Both the position numbers and the translations under genes were made by a program. The notes below the pieces were generated by a model. The model ran no database searches. It saw only the letters and a program-made list of their open reading frames with translations, and had not been told where the DNA came from. DNA of 64,000 nucleotides. It comes from Roseiarcus sp963730555 (GTDB lineage Bacteria > Pseudomonadota > Alphaproteobacteria > Rhizobiales > Beijerinckiaceae). This document shows, piece after piece, positions 16,783-26,464 of the stretch. Each line of letters begins with the position of its first letter. The first letter of the stretch is position 1. The stretch is taken from assembly GCA_963730555.1 (NCBI GenBank), contig CAVSSS010000013.1, positions 186,001 through 250,000 of the forward strand, in the 5' to 3' direction.

Positions 16783-19781
16783 GCCAGCGGTTCCGTCTTT
16801 CCAGCGGCGGTTCGATCGACCGTTCGCGCCCTTTCGTCTTCACCTTCGACGGCCTCGACCATCAAGGCTATGCAGGCGACACGCTCGCTTCCGCGCTCAT
16901 CGCCAACGGTCTGCATCTCACCGGACGCTCGTTCAAATATCACCGGCCCCGCGGAATTTTGTCCGCCGGCGCCGAGGAGCCTAATGCACTGGTCACCGTC
17001 AAGCGCGGGCCGGGCCGATTGACACCCAACCTGCGCGCGACCCAGATCGAGCTTTATGATGGCCTCAATGCTTCGAGCCAGAATCGCTGGCCATCGCTCA
17101 AATTCGACCTCGGCGCCGTCAACGATCTGTTGTCGCCGCTGTTCGGCGCTGGCTTCTACTACAAGGCATTCATGGGGCCGAACCTCATCGGCAAGAACTG
17201 GGCCTGGACCCGCATCTATGAGCCCATGATCCGACGCGCCGCGGGCCTTGGCATGCCCCCGCGCGAGCCCGATCCTGACCGCTATCAGCGCACCTTCGAC
17301 CATTGCGACTTGCTTATCGTTGGCGGAGGCCCAGCAGGCCTCGCGGCGGCGCTCGCCGCAAGCCAAAGCGGCGCGCGAGTCGTTCTGTGCGACGAAAATC
17401 CTGCGCTGGGTGGCTCGCTCCTCCTCCAGGCGGAGGCGGAGATCGGCGGCGGGAGCGCGCGGCAATGGCTCGACGATACGCTTGCCGCGTTGCGTTCGGC
17501 GCAAAACGTGCGGTTGATGACGCGCACGCAGGCGTTCGGCTATTACGCGCAGAATTTCGTCGGGCTCAACGAGCGCATCGCCGAGGCCGACCTCATCGCC
17601 GATCCCGACTTGCCGCGCGAACGCCTATGGCAGATGCGTGCGCGCGAGGTGGTGCTGGCGACCGGCGCGATCGAACGCCCGCTCGTCTTTCCGGATAACG
17701 ACCGCCCCGCCGTGATGCTGGCCAATTCGGCGCGGCGCTATGGCCTCCAATATGGCGCCAAGGTCGGCGAGCGCGTCGTCGTCGCGACGATCCATGATAG
17801 CGCCTATCGCGCCGCGCTCGACTTGAAGAAAGCGGGCGTCAACGTAGCGCTGATCGTCGACCTGCGCCCCGACACCAAGGGAGCGCTTGCGGACGCCGCG
17901 CGGGCCGCGGGCGTCGAGATCATTGCCGGCGCTGCGATCCTGGGCACCGAAGGCCGCCTGAGCGTCAAAGCGGTTCGCATCCGGCATATGGGCAAGGATC
18001 GGACTGTCGCCTGCGATGCGCTCATCATGTCGGGCGGATGGACGCCCTCGGTGCATCTCTTCTCGCAATCGCGCGGCAAGCTTGTCTTCGACGAGGCGTT
18101 GCAGCTCTTCAAGCCTGGATCGTCGGTTCAACGCGAGCGGTCGGCCGGCGCCTGCAATGCGGCGTTCGATCTTGCTGCTGCGCTCGCCGAAGGCGATGCG
18201 GCCGGACGGGACGCGGCTACGGCCGCCGGCTTCATCGCTCCGGACATGCGAATCTACGTCGTGTCCGATCCCCTTCCCGCTTTGAGCGCCGGGCCCGTCG
18301 CCCCGCCGCCTGTCGGCGCGGACCGCCGCGTGAAAGCCTTCGTCGATTTCCAGAACGATGTTTGCGCCAAGGATGTGAGCCTGGCGGTCCAGGAGGGCAT
18401 GCGCTCGATCGAGCACATCAAGCGCTACACCACCACCGGCATGGCGACCGATCAGGGCAAGCTTTCCAACATGAACGCGCTTGGCCTCGCCGCCGCCGAG
18501 CTCAAGAAGCCGATTCCCGTGGTTGGTCTCACCACCTTCCGGCCGCCCTATACGCCTGTCAGCTTCGGCGCGTTCGCCGGTCCCGCGCGGGGTGAAGCGT
18601 TCGATCCCATCCGCCGCACGCCCATTCATGAATGGGCGGCCGAAAACGCCGCCGCGTTCGAGGATGTGGGCCAATGGAAGCGCGCCTGGTATTTTCCGCG
18701 AGCTCGCGAATCCATGCACGACGCCGTCGCGCGCGAGTGCCGCACGACTCGCGTAAGCGTCGGGCTCTTCGACGCCACCACGCTCGGCAAGATCGAAGTC
18801 GTCGGCCCCGATGCGGCGACGTTTCTCGAACGCATGTACGTGAACAGCCTCCAGAAGCTGGAGGTTGGGCGCTGCCGCTACGGCCTCATGCTGAGCGAAG
18901 CCGGTTTCCTGATGGACGACGGCGTGATCGCGCGCTTGAAGCCCGACTGCTTCCACGTGACGACGACGACTAGCGGGAGCCCACGCGTGCTCGCGCATAT
19001 GGAGGACTATCTCCAGACCGAGTTCACCGATCTCAGGGTTTGGCTGACCCCCACCACCGAACAGTGGGCGACGATCGCGGTGCAGGGACCGCGCGCGCGG
19101 GAGACAATCGCCCCGCTTCTTGTAGGCGTGGATCTCTCGAACGACGCCATGCCGCATATGACCGTGCGCGAGACGCGGATCTCAGGCGTTCCTGCGCGGC
19201 TCATGCGGGTGAGCTTCACTGGCGAGCTTGGCTACGAGATCAACGTTCCCTCGCATTTCGGCCGCGCCTTCTGGGAGGCCGCGTGGCGCGAGGTCCAGAA
19301 GCACGGCGGCTGCGTTTACGGAACGGAGGCCATGCATGTGATGCGGGCCGAAAAGGGCTATGTCATCGTGGGGCAAGAGACCGACGGCACGGTGACGCTG
19401 GCCGACCTTGGCCTCGACCGGGCGATCGGCAAGACAAAGAAGGATTTCGTCGGCAAGCGATCGCTCGCGCGCCCCGGTATGCTGCCCGACAATCGCAAGC
19501 AGCTCGTTGGGCTCCTGACAGACAATCCCACAATCGCGCTCGAAGAGGGCGCGCAGGTGACGCAAACCGCGAGTCCCCCGATTGGCTCCTCTGCGCTCGG
19601 GCACGTCACGTCATCATACATGAGCACAACTCTGGGCCGTCCGATTGCGCTTGCCCTTGTCGCCGCCGGCAGATCACGAATGGGCGCCAAGCTGCATGTC
19701 CCGATGCCCGGCGGAGCTGTCGGCGTCACAGTCGTGGGCCCGGTCTTCTATGACAAAGAGGGAGCGCGGCTCAATGTCTGA
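16779..19781 (+). CDS. soxA: Sarcosine oxidase subunit alpha
   Basis: Large subunit, 1000 residues, the normal size. In order: an N-terminal 2Fe-2S-like fold (to about 110) with LHLTGRSFKYHRPRG; a Rossmann domain with LLIVGGGPAGLAAALAAS near residue 185, which binds NAD+ in known structures; and a C-terminal T-protein-like domain (about 600-1000) that binds tetrahydrofolate and captures the formaldehyde-level carbon as 5,10-methylene-THF. The long intact frame, with no shift in 3 kb, contrasts with other regions. Its last 8 bases overlap soxG. Confidence 0.95.
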   Translation: MSQRFRLSSGGSIDRSRPFVFTFDGLDHQGYAGDTLASALIANGLHLTGRSFKYHRPRGILSAGAEEPNALVTVKRGPGRLTPNLRATQIELYDGLNASSQNRWPSLKFDLGAVNDLLSPLFGAGFYYKAFMGPNLIGKNWAWTRIYEPMIRRAAGLGMPPREPDPDRYQRTFDHCDLLIVGGGPAGLAAALAASQSGARVVLCDENPALGGSLLLQAEAEIGGGSARQWLDDTLAALRSAQNVRLMTRTQAFGYYAQNFVGLNERIAEADLIADPDLPRERLWQMRAREVVLATGAIERPLVFPDNDRPAVMLANSARRYGLQYGAKVGERVVVATIHDSAYRAALDLKKAGVNVALIVDLRPDTKGALADAARAAGVEIIAGAAILGTEGRLSVKAVRIRHMGKDRTVACDALIMSGGWTPSVHLFSQSRGKLVFDEALQLFKPGSSVQRERSAGACNAAFDLAAALAEGDAAGRDAATAAGFIAPDMRIYVVSDPLPALSAGPVAPPPVGADRRVKAFVDFQNDVCAKDVSLAVQEGMRSIEHIKRYTTTGMATDQGKLSNMNALGLAAAELKKPIPVVGLTTFRPPYTPVSFGAFAGPARGEAFDPIRRTPIHEWAAENAAAFEDVGQWKRAWYFPRARESMHDAVARECRTTRVSVGLFDATTLGKIEVVGPDAATFLERMYVNSLQKLEVGRCRYGLMLSEAGFLMDDGVIARLKPDCFHVTTTTSGSPRVLAHMEDYLQTEFTDLRVWLTPTTEQWATIAVQGPRARETIAPLLVGVDLSNDAMPHMTVRETRISGVPARLMRVSFTGELGYEINVPSHFGRAFWEAAWREVQKHGGCVYGTEAMHVMRAEKGYVIVGQETDGTVTLADLGLDRAIGKTKKDFVGKRSLARPGMLPDNRKQLVGLLTDNPTIALEEGAQVTQTASPPIGSSALGHVTSSYMSTTLGRPIALALVAAGRSRMGAKLHVPMPGGAVGVTVVGPVFYDKEGARLNV

Positions 19782-20343
19782 CAATGAGCTTAAGCTTCGC
19801 GCGCCTCTGGAAGATCTGGCCTTTCCTGCTGGGCCGCGATTCACGTTGGTGGAAGCGCCACCGGTCGCGCGCTTCATCCTACGCGGGGGCGAACCGGTGC
19901 GCCTGGCCTGCGGGATGGTCTTCGGCGCCGAGCTGCCTTCGCAACTTGGCGCGGCGGGCGAGGGGGACAAGCGGGCTGCGTTGTGGCTCGGGCCGGACGA
20001 ATGGCTCCTGATCGCGGACGCCGCCGATGTGGCGGCGATCGGCGACGTGCTGGAGTTGGTGCTCGAGGGCACCGCGCACAGCCTCGTCGACGTGTCGCAT
20101 CGGCAGATCGGCCTTATCGCGAGCGGCCCGGCCGCGGCGCATGTCTTGAACGCCGGCTGCCCGCTCGATCTCAGCCTCAACGCGTTTCCGGCCGGCTTCG
20201 CGACGCGCACATTGTTCGACAAAGTGGAGATCGTGCTCTGGCGCCGAGCCCAGGCTGCCTTCCATGTTGAAGTCTGGCGCTCGTTCGCGCCGTGGCTCGC
20301 CGTCTCGCTCGCCGAGGCCGCGCGCGGCGCGCCGCAGTGGTGA
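19774..20343 (+). CDS. soxG: Sarcosine oxidase subunit gamma
   Basis: The 189-residue subunit completes the four-subunit enzyme. It has the GcvT-like fold of SoxG: LWLGPDEWLLIA, then VDVSHRQIGLIASGP and CPLDLSLNAFP, then a TLFDKVEIVLWR segment. I start it at the ATG at 19774, 8 bases before the soxA stop; a longer open frame inside soxA is just overlap. The genes that often follow (purU, folD, glyA) are absent: the next genes are convergent. Confidence 0.9.
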   Translation: MSDNELKLRAPLEDLAFPAGPRFTLVEAPPVARFILRGGEPVRLACGMVFGAELPSQLGAAGEGDKRAALWLGPDEWLLIADAADVAAIGDVLELVLEGTAHSLVDVSHRQIGLIASGPAAAHVLNAGCPLDLSLNAFPAGFATRTLFDKVEIVLWRRAQAAFHVEVWRSFAPWLAVSLAEAARGAPQW

Positions 20344-20355
20344 AGCAGCCCCGAC

Positions 20356-20847
20356 TTAAATCCAGCGCCGAACCCTTCGGCAATAATCGACATAGTCCTG
20401 GCCGAAGGTTTCGCGCAGGCGCGCCTCCTCGAATGGAATGACCGCCCAATTCATCGAAGCACACGGGACGACGGCCAAGACCAACGGCCAGGCTCTCCCG
20501 ACCGCGAGCGCCAAACCGACGTAGACAACGGTTAGGGACAAATACATCGAATTGCGCGACCATGCGTGCGGGCCGCTGATGACCAGGCGCACCGGCTGTC
20601 CGGTCGGATGGAGGGTCGTGCGCCGCAGCACGAAGCGTCCCGCCGCGGCCGCGGCTAGCGAACAACCTGCGACCGCGAGCGCCAAGCCCGCCCATTGGAC
20701 GGCGCCTATCGCCATCCAAGCCGGCCGCCACGGCATGAGCCGGTCGAGCCCGATCCCGACCAGAAACGTCAGCGCGTATTGAGCCGGTGGCGGGATGATC
20801 GCCAAGATCGGAGCGTGGCGCGACGCCATGCCGCCGGCCTCATTCAC
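20356..20847 (-). CDS. Membrane methyltransferase of the isoprenylcysteine/phospholipid methyltransferase type
   Basis: The 163-residue integral membrane protein has about four helices (PAQYALTFLVGIGLD, VQWAGLALAVAG, YLSLTVVYVGLALAV, WPLVLAVVPCASM) and the SAM-binding end typical of ICMT/PEMT-like enzymes: GPHAWSRNSMYL and FGQDYVDYCRRVRRW. It starts with GTG at 20847, which overlaps the TGA of the restored alcohol dehydrogenase frame (GTGA), a good sign of coupling and of the correct frame upstream. Substrate is unknown; bacterial members are rarely characterised. Confidence 0.8.
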   Translation of the reverse strand: MNEAGGMASRHAPILAIIPPPAQYALTFLVGIGLDRLMPWRPAWMAIGAVQWAGLALAVAGCSLAAAAAGRFVLRRTTLHPTGQPVRLVISGPHAWSRNSMYLSLTVVYVGLALAVGRAWPLVLAVVPCASMNWAVIPFEEARLRETFGQDYVDYCRRVRRWI

Positions 20848-21909
20848 GCGGTCAGCACAACGCGGCCGCGCACGCGGCCCGCGCGCAGATCGTCAAGCGA
20901 TTGCTGCGCCGCCTCAAGCGGTCGCGTCTCGATCGGCGCCGGCTTGACCTTGCCGTCGCGCGCCAGCGTCATGAGCTCCCGAAACTCGGGCAGGGAGCCG
21001 GTGAACACGCCGATGATGCTGATGGCTCGAAATCGGCAGCGTCGCCAGCGGAACGGCGATCGACCCGCCGAATAGGCCGACCACGAACATACGCCCACCC
21101 TTGCGTAAGCTTGACAAGCCGAAGGCGGCGCTCGTCTCCGCGCCGACGAAATCGATCACCGATACGAGGCCGCCACTTTCGGCCAACAGCCGCTTGCGGG
21201 CGTCTGGATCGGCCGGATCGAAGACAGACGACGCGCCAGCGTCGAGCGCCGCCTGGCGTTTCGCCGCCTCGACGTCGGCCACAATCGGACTGGCTCCATA
21301 AAGCGCATGGCATAAGCTGACTGCGGCGAGGCCAAGGCCCTCCGCGCCAATGACCATGAGCGGATGCTCCTTATCGACGGAGGTGGCCTTCTTCAGCGCG
21401 CTAAAGGCCGTGAGACCCGAACAGCCGAGCGTCGCCGCGAACGGCGCGGATAGCGGTTCGTATTCGACGAGATACCGGGGATGATCGACGAGAGCATAAT
21501 TGCTGAATCCGCCATCCCGGTGGATGCTCAGATTTCGCGGCTTCGCGCATAAGTTCTCCTGTTCCCCGCGGCATTGCGCGCATTGTCCGCACCCTCCCCA
21601 GGCGTAAACCACACGGCGGTCGCCGACGCGCACGCCGCTTGCTTCCGGCCCGAGCTCTTCGACGACGCCTGCGATCTCATGGCCCAGAACGCGCGGCAGT
21701 TTGACGGCAGGCCCAAGGTCCAGCTTCTGGCCCTGGCCGAGATCGAAATAGCCGTCGGCGACATGCAGATCGCTATGGCACACGCCACAGGCGCTGACGC
21801 GCAGCAGGACTTGCGTCTCCTTCGGCGCCGGCGGGGACTCGATGACCTCGCTCAGCGGCGCCCCGAACTGGGTGAGTTTGTAACTGCGCATTGCGCCCGC
21901 GTCGGCCAT
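20844..21909 (-). CDS. Zinc-dependent alcohol dehydrogenase, one frameshift
   Basis: A medium-chain zinc dehydrogenase, about 354 residues when repaired. The catalytic zinc ligands are in ACGVCHSDLHVADG (Cys, His) with GHEIAGVVEELG (His, Glu); the structural zinc cluster is GCGQCAQCRGEQENLC; the Rossmann loop is GAEGLGLAAV. The frame breaks at about 21030, where an extra T in GATTTCGAG separates ATLPI from RAISIIGVFTGSLPEF; removing it leads to the TGA at 20844. Substrate is unknown. It lies in a run of minus-strand oxidoreductase and acyl-CoA genes. Confidence 0.85.
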
Positions 21910-21930
21910 GAGTTCCGCCTCCTGTTTGCG

Positions 21931-22800
21931 TTAGCCCCGCGCCGCCTTGTCGCGCGCGTTCAACGCCTGGATCGCATCGCGCGCCGCTTTCCATTCGGAA
22001 TCGCCCCATCGGCGCAATTCGTAGAAATTGCCGCCGGTCGCCATCGCCTCGGCGCCGTCCATCACGATCGTCTCGCCGCTGAGCCACTCGCAGCCGTCGG
22101 ACATCAGGAACGTCGCCAGGTTCTGCAATTCCTCCATCCGGCCGACGCGGCCCATCGGATTGCGCGCGGCGGACGCGCCGGGCTCGGCGCCGGGCATCAG
22201 GCGCTTGCTCATACCCTCGGTCGGGATTTCGCCCGGGGCGATAGCGTTGAGGCGAATGCCATAGCGGCCCCATTCCTGCGCGAGCGACATGGTCATCGCC
22301 TGGATCGCCGCCTTGCTCATCGCCGAGGGCACGACGAACGGGCCGCCGTTGCGCACCCAGGTTACCGCGATCGAGACCACGCTGCCCTTCTGCCTGGCGG
22401 CAATCCAGCGCTTGCCCACCGCCTGCGTGACATAGAAGGTGCCATGCATGACGATATTGGCGATGGCGTCGAACCCGCGCGATGACAGGTCCTCGGTCCG
22501 CGAGATGAAATTGCCGGCGGCGTTGTTGACGAGGCCAGTGAGCGGGTCATCGCGGAAAATCTCCTCGATCATCGCCTCGACCGCGGCCGCGTCGCGGATG
22601 TCGACGCCGTAGCTAGCGACACGCCCGCCATGCGCTTTCATCAGCTCCGCGGCGGTCTCGTCGCAGACACTCTTGCGCCGGCCGCAGATGGCGATCTCGG
22701 CGCCGAGGCCGAGGAACCGCTCCGCCATCGCCTTGCCGAGCCCCGTGCCGCCGCCGGTGACGAGGATTTTTTTGCCGGCGAATAGGCCGTCGACGAACAT
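21931..22800 (-). CDS. SDR oxidoreductase, 2,4-dienoyl-CoA reductase-like
   Basis: The 289-residue short-chain dehydrogenase has TGGGTGLGKAMAERF (nucleotide loop, residues 15-29) and VNNAAGNF. Where classical SDRs have YxxxK it has SAMSK, with FVVPSAMSKAAIQAM; this Tyr-less pattern plus the PG-like segment after RLNAIAPGEI is that of NADPH-dependent 2,4-dienoyl-CoA reductases, which use a Ser-Lys pair and a Tyr elsewhere. Its neighbour is a crotonase, which supports a role in unsaturated acyl-CoA breakdown. The 21-base gap to adh suggests one transcript. Confidence 0.82.
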   Translation of the reverse strand: MFVDGLFAGKKILVTGGGTGLGKAMAERFLGLGAEIAICGRRKSVCDETAAELMKAHGGRVASYGVDIRDAAAVEAMIEEIFRDDPLTGLVNNAAGNFISRTEDLSSRGFDAIANIVMHGTFYVTQAVGKRWIAARQKGSVVSIAVTWVRNGGPFVVPSAMSKAAIQAMTMSLAQEWGRYGIRLNAIAPGEIPTEGMSKRLMPGAEPGASAARNPMGRVGRMEELQNLATFLMSDGCEWLSGETIVMDGAEAMATGGNFYELRRWGDSEWKAARDAIQALNARDKAARG

Positions 22801-22908
22801 GGGGGCCTCCCTGGCTCAACGCTCGGCCTTGTCGGCTGGATCGAGGGCTCAGATCAAACGCGTACGCGGTTCCGCCCGGCTAGGGAAGGGCGTGGTTTGC
22901 CGCACGTC

Positions 22909-23727
22909 TTAGTCGGCGAAGCGTCCCGGCCTTCCCTCCATTCCCGCGCGTACAGCCTCGATCTGATTTGGCGATCCGATCAACGCCGCCTGCTCCTTCG
23001 ACTCGGCTAGCAGTATTGCCGCTACGTCGGCGTCGCTCGCTATGTTGAGGAGGCGCTTGATGGCGCGGACCGCCTCCGGGCTGCGGGCGGCGATCTCCTT
23101 GGCGGTCGAGCGAGCGGCCGCGAGAGGGTCAGCGTGGAGACCAGTGGCGAAGCCGTAAGTCAACGCATCGGCGCCAGAGAAAATGCGCCCGGTCATTGCG
23201 AGCTCGCAAATCACATCGGAGCGTGCGAGTTCACGCATGAGCGCAATTCCCGTCATATCGGGGATGAGGCCCCATTTGATCTCGAGGATCGCCAGCCGCG
23301 CTTCGGGCGCGACATAACGCATGTCGGCGCCAAGTGCGATCTGGAAGCTGGCGCCGAGCGCCACCCCATGGATTGCAGCGATCACCGGAACCGGGAGCGT
23401 ACGCCAGACATAGACCGCTTGCTGCCATGCGTTGGCGATCCCGTCCGTGCGCGCGACGATATCGTGGAACTTTTGCCCCGCGCCCCCGCCGGCCATGGCT
23501 TCGAAGCTTGCCTTATCGAGCCCGGCGCAAAACCCCTTGCCCGCGCCGGCGAGCACAACCGCGCGCAAGCCCGCGGCTCGCCTCAATCTTTCGCCTGCGT
23601 CGACGATCGCGTCGAACATCGCTGGATCGAGCCCGTTGAGCTTATCGGGGCGATTGAGCGTGACCTCGGCAACGCTCTCGGCGATCTCGACTTTTACGCG
23701 GCGGCTCGACGAACTTTCGCCCTGCAT
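22909..23727 (-). CDS. Enoyl-CoA hydratase/isomerase (crotonase) family protein
   Basis: The 272-residue crotonase starts at the ATG at 23727 behind GGGAG; upstream in-frame codons lack a ribosome site. The CoA-binding and oxyanion-hole segments are LAGAGKGFCAGLDKAS and AIHGVALGASFQIALG, followed by EIKWGLIPDM. The usual hydratase Glu pair is not obvious (the second position is in LEIKWGLIP, suggesting an isomerase or other crotonase activity). It lies 108 bp before the dienoyl-CoA-reductase-like gene; the pair would suit beta-oxidation of unsaturated acids. Confidence 0.85.
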   Translation of the reverse strand: MQGESSSSRRVKVEIAESVAEVTLNRPDKLNGLDPAMFDAIVDAGERLRRAAGLRAVVLAGAGKGFCAGLDKASFEAMAGGGAGQKFHDIVARTDGIANAWQQAVYVWRTLPVPVIAAIHGVALGASFQIALGADMRYVAPEARLAILEIKWGLIPDMTGIALMRELARSDVICELAMTGRIFSGADALTYGFATGLHADPLAAARSTAKEIAARSPEAVRAIKRLLNIASDADVAAILLAESKEQAALIGSPNQIEAVRAGMEGRPGRFAD

Positions 23728-23779
23728 GTCTCGCTCCCGTTTCTCCACCATCACAACGAACCGGCCGGAGTTCTCGGCG

Positions 23780-24454
23780 CTAGCTCGGCGGCGGGAAGGC
23801 CAGCACCTCACCGGTGTAAGTCTCAACCACTTCGCTGAACGGCGCGCCGTCGGGCGTCGTCAGCACGGCGCGATGCTCGAGCACGTGGTCGGGAATCGCG
23901 AGCGCGCCAACTTGCTCTGACGCGGGCGCGGACCGCATCTCCCAGCCCCGCGGCAGCGGCCGCCACAGCAAGTCTGCCGACAGCGTATGGCGGCGGAAGT
24001 GGAGCGCGGCGACCGCCTTGCCGAATGGTGTGTCGGTGGTCTCGAGCACGTGGTTCATCTCGGGCGCGAGCCGCGCCGGAACGTACCAATTATCAGCCTC
24101 GGACAGCACATGATCGCCGCACTTGAGCCGAACGCGGCGATAGGAGAGCGGCTCGTTCGGCTTCGCGTCGAGCGCGGCCCGCACTTCGGCGCTTGCCGGT
24201 TTGTCTCCTCCGCTTACGCGTTCGGCGACGATGCGCGCAGGGTCGGCCAGTTTGTGATCGCCGCACCAGCGTTCGAGGGTGAGCGTCGCGCTGTCATGGG
24301 CGAGGAGATCGGCGTTCAGCGTTTCTAGGAGCGCCAGCGCTTCGAGACGGCCGGCAAAACTGTTCCGCCAGAACGCGGGCGCACCCGCCGACGCGCCCGA
24401 CGTCATGAGGAACCCGACGACGACCCCCATCGTCCGCGACGCCGTCCAACTCAT
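23780..24454 (-). CDS. Chorismate-lyase-like fold protein, possibly exported
   Basis: The 224-residue protein starts with MSWTASRTMGVVVGFLMTSG, which could be a signal peptide or a short anchor. The body has LLAHDSATLTLERWCGDH, LSYRRVRLKCGDHVLSEADN, a WYVPARL Arg segment and a closing FSEVVETYT, the pattern of the UbiC/UTRA superfamily where the last strand forms the ligand pocket. Whether it is a true chorismate lyase (4-hydroxybenzoate for ubiquinone) is uncertain; I see no ubi gene near. Its ATG overlaps the TGA of the ABC-F gene (ATGA), so they are made together. Confidence 0.6.
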   Translation of the reverse strand: MSWTASRTMGVVVGFLMTSGASAGAPAFWRNSFAGRLEALALLETLNADLLAHDSATLTLERWCGDHKLADPARIVAERVSGGDKPASAEVRAALDAKPNEPLSYRRVRLKCGDHVLSEADNWYVPARLAPEMNHVLETTDTPFGKAVAALHFRRHTLSADLLWRPLPRGWEMRSAPASEQVGALAIPDHVLEHRAVLTTPDGAPFSEVVETYTGEVLAFPPPS

Positions 24455-26301
24455 GTGTTTTCAGCCTCAGCCGATAGCTCGAACCACTCCTCTTCCGTTA
24501 CGGTTAAGGCGCGCTCAAGCTCGGCCCGCTTCGCCGCCAGATCGGCCATCTTGACCGCATCGCCGCCACGCGCGCTCGCTTGCGCTAGCGCGTCGTCGAC
24601 CCGGCGCAGGAGATCCTGGAAGCAACTCATTTTGTCTTCGAGCGCAGCGATCTCGCGCTTGAGCGGCGCGGGTTCGCGCTTAAGTTTCGCCGCCGGCGCG
24701 GGCTCGCTTTCGCGCTTGCGCCTTTGTTCTGGCCGCTCGGTCCCGCCGAGCACGAACCGGCTGTAATCGGCGACATCGCCCTCGAAGGGTTTCACGGTCC
24801 CGTTCGCCGCGAGCCACAGCCGGTCGACGCAAGCTTCCAGCAGACGCCGGTCGTGCGACACCAAAATGCACGCGCCTTCATATTCGTTGATCGCCTCGAT
24901 CAATTCGCCGCGGCTGTCGATGTCGAGATGGTTGGTCGGCTCGTCGAGGATGAGGAGCTGCGGCCCGTCGAACGCGGCGAGGCCCATCATGAGGCGCGCC
25001 TTCTCGCCGCCGGACAGAGACTCGACCTTGGTGTCGGCGCGCGCCCCGGAGAAGCCGATCATCGCAGCGCGGCCGCAAATCTTCGATTCCTTCTCGCCGC
25101 GCATGCGCTCGGCGACATGATCATAGACGCTGCCGCCAGGCTCGAGCTCGTCGATCTGATGCTGGGCGAAATAGCCGACCTGAAGACGGTTTGCGCGCAC
25201 CATCGTTCCCGCCATCGGCTCAAGGCGTCCGGCGATGAGCTTGGCGAAGGTCGACTTGCCGTTGCCGTTCTGCCCGAGGAGCCCGATGCGGTCGTCGTCA
25301 GCAAGCGTAAGGTCGATGCGCGCGATGACCGCGCGCCCGTCATAGCCGGCGCTGACCTTCTCCAGGGTCACGATTGGCGGGCTCAGGCGCCGCGCGACGG
25401 GCGGCCACTTGAACGACTGCACGGTCTCCTCGACCACCGCCGCGACCGGCTCCATCCTCGCCAACATCTTGAGCCGCGACTGGGCCTGCACCGCCTTCGA
25501 CGCTTTGGCGCGAAAGCGGTCGACGAAAGACTGCAAGTGCGCCCGCCGCTCCTCCTGCTTCTTGGCCGCTTTGCCCGCGAGGATCTGCTGCTCCCGGCGC
25601 TGGCGCTCGAAGCTCGAATAACCGCCGGTCCATAAGGTGAGCTTGCCGCGGTCGAGGTGGAGGATCTGCTCGGCGACGTCGTCGAGCAGATCGCGGTCGT
25701 GGCTGATAACTAGAATCGTGGCTGGGCACGTCTTGAGGTAGTCGGTCAGCCACAGCACGCCTTCGAGGTCGAGATAGTTGGTCGGCTCATCGAGCAGCAG
25801 GATGTCGGGCTCGGAGAACAACACCGCGGCGAGCGCCACGCGCATGCGCCAGCCGCCGGAAAATTCTCCAAGCGACCGGCCTTGAGCGGCCTCATCAAAG
25901 CCGAGCCCTTTGAGGATACGCGCCGCGCGCGCCGGGGCGTTATGCGCTTCAATGTCGACGAGACGCGTGTGGATCTCGGCGATGCGCTCCGGCTCGCTCG
26001 CCGTTTCCGCTTCGGTCATGAGCGCCTCGCGCTCGGCGTCAGCCGAGAGCACGAAGTCGATGAGGCTTTCCCCGCCAGCCGGCGCTTCCTGCTGGACGCT
26101 GCCAATGTGCGCGCCCTTGGGGACCATGATCGCGCCAGTCTCGGGCGTGATCTCCCCGCGGATGAGGCGGAAGAGCGTGGTCTTGCCGGCGCCATTGCGC
26201 CCCACGAGCCCGACATGCGCGCCCGACGGCAGCGCAGCGGTCGCGTTGTCGATCAAGAGGCGCTCGCCGAGCCGATAGGTGAGGACGCTGATATGCAGCA
26301 T
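24451..26301 (-). CDS. ABC-F family ATPase (ribosome-associated type)
   Basis: The 616-residue soluble protein has two ATP-binding cassettes and no membrane helices. Walker A: GRNGAGKTT and GQNGNGKST; signatures: SGGWRMR and LSGGEKAR; Walker B: LLDEPTNYLD and LDEPTNHLD. The basic linker with repeated Arg/Lys and the C-terminal coiled coil (ELERALTVTEEEWFEL end) match Uup/YheS-type ABC-F factors that relieve ribosome stalling. The ATG at 26301 is where the family N-terminus begins (LHISVLTYRLG); the frame stays open 77 codons further upstream without any homology. Confidence 0.93.
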   Translation of the reverse strand: MLHISVLTYRLGERLLIDNATAALPSGAHVGLVGRNGAGKTTLFRLIRGEITPETGAIMVPKGAHIGSVQQEAPAGGESLIDFVLSADAEREALMTEAETASEPERIAEIHTRLVDIEAHNAPARAARILKGLGFDEAAQGRSLGEFSGGWRMRVALAAVLFSEPDILLLDEPTNYLDLEGVLWLTDYLKTCPATILVISHDRDLLDDVAEQILHLDRGKLTLWTGGYSSFERQRREQQILAGKAAKKQEERRAHLQSFVDRFRAKASKAVQAQSRLKMLARMEPVAAVVEETVQSFKWPPVARRLSPPIVTLEKVSAGYDGRAVIARIDLTLADDDRIGLLGQNGNGKSTFAKLIAGRLEPMAGTMVRANRLQVGYFAQHQIDELEPGGSVYDHVAERMRGEKESKICGRAAMIGFSGARADTKVESLSGGEKARLMMGLAAFDGPQLLILDEPTNHLDIDSRGELIEAINEYEGACILVSHDRRLLEACVDRLWLAANGTVKPFEGDVADYSRFVLGGTERPEQRRKRESEPAPAAKLKREPAPLKREIAALEDKMSCFQDLLRRVDDALAQASARGGDAVKMADLAAKRAELERALTVTEEEWFELSAEAENT

Positions 26302-26464
26302 GGGCGGGCTTTTCGCGCGGCGCGCCCGCTCTGACAAGATCGAGTGGTCAACGGCGCATGGTCGCGCGAGCCTCATTGAGAAGTTCGGACTGGCCGGCTT
26401 GGTATATAAAAGCGTCAAGCATTGGGTGTAGTCGCGGATTTTATTCGATGTTGGGAGGCGCGCA

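Noticed and set aside
17625..19157. 510-codon minus frame inside soxA
   Set aside because: soxA is complete and intact on the plus strand.
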